A DNA stretch of 25,934 nt from a virus, in the IMG/VR virus record IMGVR_UViG_3300025057_000499, positions 1-25,934 of that record; one strand, given 5' to 3'. The position numbers were made by a program, and so were the translations under genes. Shown here piece after piece: positions 22,051 through 25,934 of the stretch. Below the pieces are notes generated by a model. It was not told the DNA's origin. It ran no database searches and worked only from the letters and a program-made list of their open reading frames with translations. The first letter of the stretch is position 1. Each line of letters starts with the position of its first letter.

Positions 22051-23286
22051 TTAATACATAAGTCTCATCATCTCTTCACGCTCTTTGAATTCATCTTCAG
22101 TCGGTAACCAACTCTTATTAGGCTCACCTGTTGGCTTTTGAGTGAAATAATCAGTGTCTGAATCAGCTAAACCAAATTGTGCAGGGTTGCCGGTAATAGC
22201 ACTTGCGTTTGGATTAAATGTTTCAGCTCTGTTGCTATCAGACGGTACATATAATGTACCTCCCATATTACTTTCAGCCATATCCACATAACTCTGTCTT
22301 GTAGCAGGTAAAGGGTTCCCAGAATCAGGACTTTGCTCTTGTGCTGCTGTTTTTACGACATATTTGAATTTATCTGCAAATTCTTGACTTGCTACTTGAT
22401 TGCGGTCGGCTTTTAAAGCCGCAGCACCTTCATCAGAAAGAGCTATCCAATTTCCATCTGAACCTTTTGCGTAAACCTTACCGTTTTGCTTAATTGTGTT
22501 TTGAGCAGCGTCAGCATTACGTAAAGCCAGCATACTGTCGTCTGGACCGTCTAAAAACGCTCTGCTACGTCGGTCAAGTCCTACATCAGCAGTTTCATAG
22601 ATATCATCAGGTCGTTCGTCATCTTTTACATATTTACTGGGATCAAACCGCAGTGAACTCATTTGATCGCCTACATCTGCTGCAGAACTTTCTCCACTTT
22701 GCGCACCTTGACTACCGGCAAAACCACCGGCCATTTCACCTCGAATAATCTTGTCAAAATCTGGATTATCGACTTTTACGTAATTACCTTCGTTTTGACC
22801 ATTTGTAATTCGTACAATATTGCCGCTACTAGTATCTGGTGCATTACCAGCGGTATTAGGCAGGGAATTTGACTGCATTCCCATCCGTCCTTGGCCAAAA
22901 TTGAAGCTAATTCCTCTACCTTCAAGTACTTTTTGAAAATCGTCGAAGTTTGCGGGTGTAGGGCTCAATTGTGTTCCAGAACTATTACCACGCCTGCTGT
23001 CACGCCCTGTCAGAGTTTCCTCTGAATTTCTAGCGGGTTGATAGTAGCTTCTATCAGCACTACCAGCATTTCCTGAGCCTGGAGTTACTTTTCCGTATGT
23101 AATCCCAGTTTCTGAAGATGTATTTGAAGAACTAGTACTTCCGCCGACTGGAACACTACGTCTACCAGCATTTGCGCGAGATCCTGCACCCCTTTTCATA
23201 GGTGCTTTACCTAAGCCAAATGATAATCCGTATTTTTCTCTTTCACGCCGTTCTTCCGGCGTCATAAATCTATTACGTGAGCTCAT
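22051..23286 (-). CDS. Hypothetical disordered Ser/Gly/Asp-rich protein (411 aa)
   Basis: Not recognised. The N terminus is basic (SSRNRFMTPEERREREKYG). A Ser/Gly/Arg-rich stretch runs to about 110. Short ordered-looking islands follow (DDFQKVLEGRGISFNFG; GNIVRITNGQNEGNYVKVDN; NTIKQNGKVYAKGSDGNWIALSDEG), the last resembling a small beta-hairpin substrate- or partner-binding piece. The C terminus is acidic (PTEDEFKEREEMMRLMY). No membrane segment, signal peptide or enzyme motif is visible. It starts 47 bases after the 83-aa gene and ends 38 bases before the 671-aa gene. Confidence 0.75.
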   Translation of the reverse strand: MSSRNRFMTPEERREREKYGLSFGLGKAPMKRGAGSRANAGRRSVPVGGSTSSSNTSSETGITYGKVTPGSGNAGSADRSYYQPARNSEETLTGRDSRRGNSSGTQLSPTPANFDDFQKVLEGRGISFNFGQGRMGMQSNSLPNTAGNAPDTSSGNIVRITNGQNEGNYVKVDNPDFDKIIRGEMAGGFAGSQGAQSGESSAADVGDQMSSLRFDPSKYVKDDERPDDIYETADVGLDRRSRAFLDGPDDSMLALRNADAAQNTIKQNGKVYAKGSDGNWIALSDEGAAALKADRNQVASQEFADKFKYVVKTAAQEQSPDSGNPLPATRQSYVDMAESNMGGTLYVPSDSNRAETFNPNASAITGNPAQFGLADSDTDYFTQKPTGEPNKSWLPTEDEFKEREEMMRLMY

Positions 23287-23333
23287 TTGGCTAATTCACT
23301 AATATATCTCTCAATATTCTACAAATATCAGCC

Positions 23334-23585
23334 TTATCCTTTAGATTTACGCATTGCAGCCTCTTTTGCGATAGCCATATTCGCTGAATTGCCCGAATTT
23401 CCGCCAGATTGGTCCATAATTGGCGCATTATTTGGAATTCCCATGGAATATGGGTTTCCAGGCAGGCATTTTTTTACATTTGGGTTGTAAAAATGGCCAG
23501 GTTTGCAGATTTTTTGGCTAATTGCCTCTAATTGGTCCCTTTCAGCACGGACAGAGCTGTATAAAAGTGGATTATCTTTGTTCAT
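23334..23585 (-). CDS. Small protein with a CxPG...CLPG motif (83 aa)
   Basis: Not recognised. I prefer the ATG at 23585; the longer frame begins with TTG at 23618 and adds only an AT-rich coded, unlikely leader. Residues 1-25 are a charged helix (SSVRAERDQLEAISQ). Then KICKPGHFYNPNVKKCLPG gives two cysteines in a compact loop, as in small disulfide or metal-bound knuckles. A Gly/Asn/Ser-rich part and a basic tail follow. It is the first gene of the leftward block, about 112 bases downstream of the candidate leftward promoter start. Confidence 0.7.
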   Translation of the reverse strand: MNKDNPLLYSSVRAERDQLEAISQKICKPGHFYNPNVKKCLPGNPYSMGIPNNAPIMDQSGGNSGNSANMAIAKEAAMRKSKG

Positions 23586-23623
23586 TTTTATCAAAATCTT
23601 TATTTCAATTGTAATCAACTACA

Positions 23624-23655
23624 AAACCACGCTTACCACACTACTTTCTATAAAC
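23624..23655 (+). promoter_or_regulatory. Rightward promoter-like element, arm 1 of inverted pair
   Basis: AAACCACG, 17 bases, then TATAAAC. Matches arm 2 on the opposite strand at both ends, while the spacer between them differs. That is the pattern expected of a -35/-10 promoter with a non-canonical -35. A transcript would start near 23662 and run toward the small-gene array. Confidence 0.5.
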
Positions 23656-23703
23656 TGCAAAATAAATGAACTAATAGAGAGGGGACAGGGAATACAAATA
23701 TAG

Positions 23704-23736
23704 GTTTATAGAAAACACGGTGGTTTACCGTGGTTT
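23704..23736 (-). promoter_or_regulatory. Leftward promoter-like element, arm 2 of inverted pair
   Basis: Read on the minus strand: AAACCACG, 18 bases, then TATAAAC. The eleven bases TTTCTATAAAC are identical to arm 1. A start near 23697 would give a leader of about 112 bases to the 83-aa gene and the whole late block. Confidence 0.5.
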
Positions 23737-23862
23737 GTGTGGTTTTTCTGCCCGATACCAAACAGGTACCCTGACGCCCATTTTTAACGCCTTTTCTGCG
23801 GCGTCTAGGACAGCCTGTAGCAATAGTGAAAGTTCTTAGACCTTATGACTACTATTGTCCAT

Positions 23863-23884
23863 AAAAAAGGCCCTATAGAGGGTC
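23863..23884 (-). terminator. Terminator-like hairpin for leftward transcripts
   Basis: On the minus strand a 6-bp stem (GACCCT/AGGGCC with one G-T pair, loop CTAT) is followed by TTTTTT. It would stop leftward read-through from the right before the late-block promoter region; no minus gene lies to its right in this window. Confidence 0.4.
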
Positions 23885-24067
23885 AAAATTGCTGCAAAAT
23901 TTTTGACACGTCTAATATACTACTATCCCGTGAGCCTGGCCGAACAAAAAAATATAGTGTGTACAACAGTTGTTCACTCGTTAACACTCGTTCACTTAAG
24001 TTTAATTGTTCGCCTTAACTCAAGCTACGCTTTCGTGTGGCTCACGTGATTCACCCGAGTAACTTCA

Positions 24068-24128
24068 GTTCACACTAATGAGAATGATTATCATTTGCAT
24101 TTAATTGTCTCTCATTTCGTGTGTGAAC
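24068..24128. repeat. Large imperfect inverted repeat in the array leader
   Basis: GTTCACAC, one base, AATGAGA at 24068-24083 pairs with TCTCATT, four bases, GTGTGAAC at 24110-24128: 15 paired bases each side around a 26-base centre. It lies 25 bases before the first ATG of the array. Confidence 0.65.
24080..24098. promoter_or_regulatory. Fur-box-like palindrome
   Basis: GAGAATGATTATCATTTGC matches 15 of 19 positions of the classical Fur consensus and has a perfect AATGAT-T-ATCATT dyad. It lies in the loop of the larger inverted repeat. Whether a host Fur-type protein binds is unknown. Confidence 0.3.
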
Positions 24129-24153
24129 TTCAGTTTCGTGTGCGCGTTTACAA

Positions 24154-24273
24154 ATGCTATCACCATTGTTTCAAGCTCAAGTTTTTCGCTTGTATAACGG
24201 TTGTTACATTTGTGTATATTCTTTAATGTTATTTGTTTTACAGTTAATATTTCTTCATTTGAACAGCATTTAA
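24154..24273 (+). CDS. Small hydrophobic protein, first of the array (39 aa)
   Basis: Not recognised. It reads MLSPLFQAQVFRLYNG and then a strongly hydrophobic run (about residues 17-36, CYICVYSLMLFVLQLIFLHL), a likely membrane helix, ending NSI. Support for being real comes from the junction: its TAA stop is the TAA of the TAACAGCC that also begins the first TAAC hairpin, the same arrangement as after the 60-aa gene at 25446. It has no Shine-Dalgarno sequence. A short frame could arise by chance, so certainty is moderate. Confidence 0.45.
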   Translation: MLSPLFQAQVFRLYNGCYICVYSLMLFVLQLIFLHLNSI

Positions 24274-24278
24274 CAGCC

Positions 24279-24294
24279 GCGAATTAACATTCGC
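24279..24294 (+). repeat. TAAC-loop hairpin 1
   Basis: Stem GCGAAT/ATTCGC, loop TAAC, preceded by TAACAGCC and followed by TTTTAGTCTTTGTG. The next ATG is 35 bases after the stem. Confidence 0.75.
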
Positions 24295-24329
24295 TTTTAG
24301 TCTTTGTGTAAATCAAGTTTTAAATCATA

Positions 24330-24392
24330 ATGTTTCTTCCAATTGCTTTCGCTCTTGTTCTTGCAGTTACAGCTGTGAGAATTTATTGCTGA
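24330..24392 (+). CDS. Candidate 20-aa membrane peptide
   Basis: Not recognised. The peptide MFLPIAFALVLAVTAVRIYC is a single hydrophobic helix ending in Arg, Tyr and Cys. Its start lies 35 bases after hairpin 1, the same distance as for well-supported genes of the array, which is the main reason to list it. The stop is followed by 69 bases before hairpin 2, longer than at other junctions, so a different or longer gene may be present here. Confidence 0.4.
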   Translation: MFLPIAFALVLAVTAVRIYC

Positions 24393-24461
24393 TATTTCTT
24401 CGCTTAATTGCTTGCACTTCTGTGTTTCTTTTAAGCGTTGCTTGTAACAGCCAACAACCTT

Positions 24462-24477
24462 GCGTTCTAACGAACGC
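24462..24477 (+). repeat. TAAC-loop hairpin 2
   Basis: Stem GCGTTC/GAACGC, loop TAAC, preceded at 24445 by TAACAGCC and followed by TGTAAGTCTTTTTGTTC. The next ATG is 38 bases after the stem. Confidence 0.75.
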
Positions 24478-24515
24478 TGTAAGTCTTTTTGTTCTATATC
24501 TAAATCTCATTTATT

Positions 24516-24671
24516 ATGAAAACTTTCAAGGTTACCCTTTCAAAGATGGATAATCCCGATAAACTCAAGTTCATCTTGGTTGAAGACTGCATTGATATGG
24601 ATGAATGTATTGAGCACGTTCATTCCACTGAGAAAGGATTTGTCATCAATGCCATCAAAGAGATGTCTTGA
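24516..24671 (+). CDS. Small acidic hypothetical protein (51 aa)
   Basis: Not recognised. It starts MKTFKVTLSKMDNPDK and continues KFILVEDCIDMDECIEHV, a probable beta strand, then an acidic helix, then GFVINAIKEMS: a small alpha/beta fold with two cysteines. There is no membrane segment. It lies between hairpins 2 and 3, and its stop is 8 bases before hairpin 3. It lacks a clear Shine-Dalgarno sequence. Early phage proteins of this size often bind a host enzyme, but nothing specific is visible. Confidence 0.7.
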   Translation: MKTFKVTLSKMDNPDKLKFILVEDCIDMDECIEHVHSTEKGFVINAIKEMS

Positions 24672-24679
24672 ACACACTT

Positions 24680-24697
24680 AGCCGCTTAACAGCGGCT
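24680..24697 (+). repeat. TAAC-loop hairpin 3
   Basis: Stem AGCCGCT/AGCGGCT, loop TAAC, then TTTACTTTTAGTGTTC. The next ATG is 32 bases after the stem. Confidence 0.85.
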
Positions 24698-24729
24698 TTT
24701 ACTTTTAGTGTTCTTTTTAGGTAATACCT

Positions 24730-24951
24730 ATGTTTTATTTAGTTCAAGCTATGGAAGATTACACGAGTGCTGTACTTCCCAGCTATACCAAATTATTCAG
24801 CAGCAAGGCAGCAGCTACTGCTTATGCCTCGCTAATCGTCGCCAACAAGTGTGGCTTTGATTTTGCTGAGATTACTGAGATTGAGGTTGAGAGTGATCCA
24901 CTCTCTGACCTCAGTGTTGAGGAGTATGAGCTTGCAACTACTCCTGTCTGA
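24730..24951 (+). CDS. Small hypothetical protein (73 aa)
   Basis: Not recognised. It begins MFYLVQAMEDYTSAVLP, with a strand-like start, then SYTKLFSSKAAATAYASLIVAN, an amphipathic helix, then FAEITEIEVESDPLSDLSVEEYEL, an acidic strand and tail. It looks like a compact soluble alpha/beta protein. The ATG follows AGGT at a distance of about 5 bases and a small TAGGT/ACCTA palindrome. It is bounded by hairpins 3 and 4, and its stop is 5 bases before hairpin 4. A host-takeover role is inferred only from size and position. Confidence 0.75.
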   Translation: MFYLVQAMEDYTSAVLPSYTKLFSSKAAATAYASLIVANKCGFDFAEITEIEVESDPLSDLSVEEYELATTPV

Positions 24952-24956
24952 ACCTT

Positions 24957-24974
24957 AGCCGCATAACTGCGGCT
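24957..24974 (+). repeat. TAAC-loop hairpin 4
   Basis: Stem AGCCGCA/TGCGGCT, loop TAAC, then TTAATTCTTAGTGTTC. The next ATG is 32 bases after the stem. The innermost pair is A-T, whereas in copy 3 it is T-A. Confidence 0.85.
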
Positions 24975-25006
24975 TTAATTCTTAGTGTTCAATAACTTTC
25001 TCACTA

Positions 25007-25204
25007 ATGCGTAACTTCTTCGCTTCTGCTCCTGCTGTCTTCATCAGCACCACGCTTCTAGCTCTTGCAACCATTGGCACTGGTGCAGTTGTTAACAGTC
25101 TTGAGACTGCTACTGCTAACCAGTGTGCCAATCACTTGTGGCCTGCTGATGCTCACGATGTCCACATTGAGTGGTGTCTTGATAACGGCTTTGAAGTCCG
25201 TTGA
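25007..25204 (+). CDS. Small exported or membrane-anchored protein (65 aa)
   Basis: Not recognised. The N terminus MRNFFASAPAVFISTT and the following LLALATIGTGAVV (about residues 5-29) look like a signal peptide or signal anchor with one Arg before the hydrophobic core. The remaining 36 residues (ETATANQCANHLWPADAHD, then EWCLDNGFEV) are polar and hold two cysteines 17 residues apart that could form a disulfide outside the membrane. The stop is TGA at 25202, 12 bases before hairpin 5. A role at the cell envelope early in infection is a guess. Confidence 0.72.
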   Translation: MRNFFASAPAVFISTTLLALATIGTGAVVNSLETATANQCANHLWPADAHDVHIEWCLDNGFEVR

Positions 25205-25216
25205 TAACAGCCTATG

Positions 25217-25232
25217 GCCGGCTAACGCCGGC
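25217..25232 (+). repeat. TAAC-loop hairpin 5
   Basis: Stem GCCGGC/GCCGGC, loop TAAC, preceded by TAACAGCCTATG and followed by TTTAAGTCCTGGCGTCC. The next ATG is 33 bases after the stem. Confidence 0.85.
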
Positions 25233-25265
25233 TTTAAGTCCTGGCGTCCTTTATATCTAACAACT

Positions 25266-25448
25266 ATGTTTACTATCCAGTATTGGAACCCCGTTGCTGC
25301 CGAATGGCGTGGCACCGGTTCAGGTTCAATCAGTGACTACGACGCTGCTCGTCAGCGTATGCGAGCTCTCGCTGAGCAATGCAATCATTGCTGCGACTTT
25401 CGCATTGAACCTACACCACCACGTGGTGGTTGTGTCGTAGGTGGCTAA
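25266..25448 (+). CDS. Small Cys-containing hypothetical protein (60 aa)
   Basis: Not recognised. It starts MFTIQYWNPVAAEWRGTG, likely a beta hairpin, followed by a helix (SDYDAARQRMRALAEQ), then CNHCCDFRIEPTPPRGGCVVGG. The CxxCC plus a later Cys could bind a metal or form disulfides. The stop TAA belongs to the TAACAGCC preceding hairpin 6. The gene is more G+C-rich (about 55% in 25321-25380 by hand count) than the late block. A longer frame starting at 25065 overlaps the previous gene and is not preferred. Confidence 0.72.
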   Translation: MFTIQYWNPVAAEWRGTGSGSISDYDAARQRMRALAEQCNHCCDFRIEPTPPRGGCVVGG

Positions 25449-25456
25449 CAGCCTTT

Positions 25457-25472
25457 GCCGCATAACTGCGGC
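25457..25472 (+). repeat. TAAC-loop hairpin 6
   Basis: Stem GCCGCA/TGCGGC, loop TAAC, preceded by TAACAGCCTTT and followed by TTTAACTCTCATTGTCC. The next ATG is 33 bases after the stem. Confidence 0.85.
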
Positions 25473-25505
25473 TTTAACTCTCATTGTCCTTTGAACAATT
25501 CAATT

Positions 25506-25796
25506 ATGAACATTATCGCTTCCTTGCGTAAGAACACGAAACAGGGTGTCTCCACCTGGACTTTCGTCGTAGATAACGAGATGAAAGTGTGCTACGCAGT
25601 TGGCGGGCTTGACCTAAAGGTCATCCCTGCTACTGACCGTAATCACCTTCGTGCTATTTATCAGAAGTTTATGACTTACGGCTACACACGTAAGTTGAGT
25701 GCTGCTCCTAAGAAGGAGCAATACATCTCGGACCCTTGGTCCTCAGAGCTCCCTGCTGCAATGCAGCAAGAGCTTGAAGCCTTGTCTGTAGCTTGA
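25506..25796 (+). CDS. Small hypothetical protein (96 aa)
   Basis: Not recognised. I chose ATG 25506, because the longer frame from 25455 would run through hairpin 6, and the 33-base hairpin-to-ATG distance matches the other junctions. The N-terminal half looks like an antiparallel sheet (NIIASLRKNTK, STWTFVVDNEMKVCYAVGG, LDLKVIPATD), followed by a helix (RNHLRAIYQKFMTYGY) and a Pro/Glu/Ser-containing tail with a final helix (PAAMQQELEAL). It is soluble, with one Cys. The function is unknown. Confidence 0.75.
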   Translation: MNIIASLRKNTKQGVSTWTFVVDNEMKVCYAVGGLDLKVIPATDRNHLRAIYQKFMTYGYTRKLSAAPKKEQYISDPWSSELPAAMQQELEALSVA

Positions 25797-25808
25797 CTAA
25801 CAGCCATT

Positions 25809-25826
25809 CGCCGCTTAACAGCGGCG
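25809..25826 (+). repeat. TAAC-loop hairpin 7
   Basis: Stem CGCCGCT/AGCGGCG, loop TAAC, preceded by TAACAGCCATT and followed by TTAAGGCTTCGTGCTC. The next ATG is 52 bases after the stem, longer than at other copies. Confidence 0.85.
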
Positions 25827-25878
25827 TTAAGGCTTCGTGCTCAATAAGAGCTTGTTCACTTACTTCAGTAAATTCACT

Positions 25879-25934
25879 ATGCGTATTCGTATCCCTGGTC
25901 AGCAAGTCAAAGTCCGCCTCTTCGAGCGTGTCGA
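25879..25934 (+). CDS. Start of another small-array gene, cut by the right edge
   Basis: Eighteen codons from an ATG following hairpin 7, reading MRIRIPGQQVKVRLFERV, and open at the edge. Too little is visible to identify it. The alternating hydrophobic and charged residues suggest a beta strand at the start. It follows the array pattern of hairpin, conserved 3' flank, AT-rich leader, ATG, and has no Shine-Dalgarno sequence. Confidence 0.55.
   Translation, partial: MRIRIPGQQVKVRLFERV

Larger units (their letters stand above)
23586..24153. other. Control region between the leftward late block and the rightward small-gene array
   Basis: No gene I can support. It contains a pair of inverted promoter-like elements (23624-23655 and 23704-23736), three GTGGTTT repeats (23720, 23730, 23739), small inverted repeats (GACGCC/GGCGTC near 23772-23808; CAATAGT/ACTATTG near 23821-23858), a leftward terminator-like hairpin (23863-23884), and a large inverted repeat with a Fur-box-like core (24068-24128). 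A 57-codon frame at 23845-24018 is open but unsupported. A replication origin would also fit here. Confidence 0.6.

Noticed and set aside
23586-23618. TTG start extending the 83-aa protein to 94 aa
   Set aside because: The ATG at 23585 is a normal start, and the added residues read like untranslated leader.
23690-23960. tRNA or structured RNA gene in the control region
   Set aside because: Several small inverted repeats are present, but none folds into a cloverleaf by eye, and no anticodon or T-arm consensus is visible.
23845-24018. 57-codon plus-strand frame starting MTTIVHKKGPIEG
   Set aside because: No hairpin-to-ATG spacing like the array, overlaps a terminator-like hairpin, and its composition is unremarkable. 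It could be real if the rightward promoter is active, but I cannot support it.
25065-25448. 127-codon plus frame covering two array junctions
   Set aside because: It would overlap the 65-aa gene in another frame and translate through hairpin 5. The internal ATG at 25266 fits the array spacing.
24271-25826. Integron-like attC sites or a CRISPR array
   Set aside because: Stems are short, the R'/R'' core boxes are not consistently present and no integrase is seen. Units are spaced by genes, not by uniform spacers, and there are no cas genes.
24279-25826. Ordinary Rho-independent terminators between the small genes
   Set aside because: Only two to four T residues follow most stems, while the flank beyond the stem and the distance to the next ATG are conserved. 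A terminator role is not excluded, but it does not explain the pattern.

Overview
The window looks like part of a tailed double-stranded DNA phage genome, most likely a cyanophage of a marine or freshwater picocyanobacterium. The phage assignment rests on a terminase large subunit with clear ATPase and nuclease motifs, a portal-like protein followed by a scaffold-like protein, a phage-type lysozyme domain and an S74 intramolecular chaperone domain. The cyanobacterial link rests mainly on a full-length RpoD-type (group 1/2) sigma factor of cyanobacterial style; it is an inference, and no host gene is present. I see no tRNA, CRISPR array, integrase or insertion sequence.

Layout. From 1 to 23585 there is a 23-kb late/structural block read leftwards (minus strand), tightly packed with TAATG, TGATG or ATGA stop/start overlaps. 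In transcription order it holds an 83-aa protein, two long disordered proteins (411 and 671 aa), a set of small Ala/Gly-rich hydrophobic proteins (123, 162, 401, 119, 218 with S74, 187 and 242 aa), a 1160-aa protein built of 85 consecutive 11-residue repeats, a possible small terminase subunit, a 98-aa protein, the large terminase, two low-complexity proteins (649 and 390 aa) that share a Gly/Asn-rich module, the portal, the scaffold, two small proteins, the sigma factor and an unidentified gene cut by the left edge. A single plus-strand gene (lysozyme-domain protein, 14535-15572) interrupts the block. No major capsid protein is recognisable.

From about 23586 to 24153 lies a control region with a long imperfect inverted repeat. 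Its arms each have the layout AAACCACG, 17 or 18 bases, then TATAAAC, and look like two face-to-face promoters with a non-canonical -35. A large inverted repeat with a Fur-box-like core follows. From 24154 to the right edge is a rightward array of at least eight very small genes. Seven junctions carry the same hairpin, with a constant TAAC loop and a stem that differs from copy to copy with pairing kept. It usually ends 32-38 bases before the next ATG. This looks like an early, host-takeover type region with a repeated RNA processing or translation element.

How it may fit together (inference): the control region fires the small-gene array in one direction and the virion block in the other, and the phage sigma factor may read the promoter pair. 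The virion block supplies packaging motor, portal, scaffold and an unusually large set of repeat-rich, hydrophobic or disordered proteins. These are best guessed to be internal or ejected virion proteins, including the lysozyme-domain protein.
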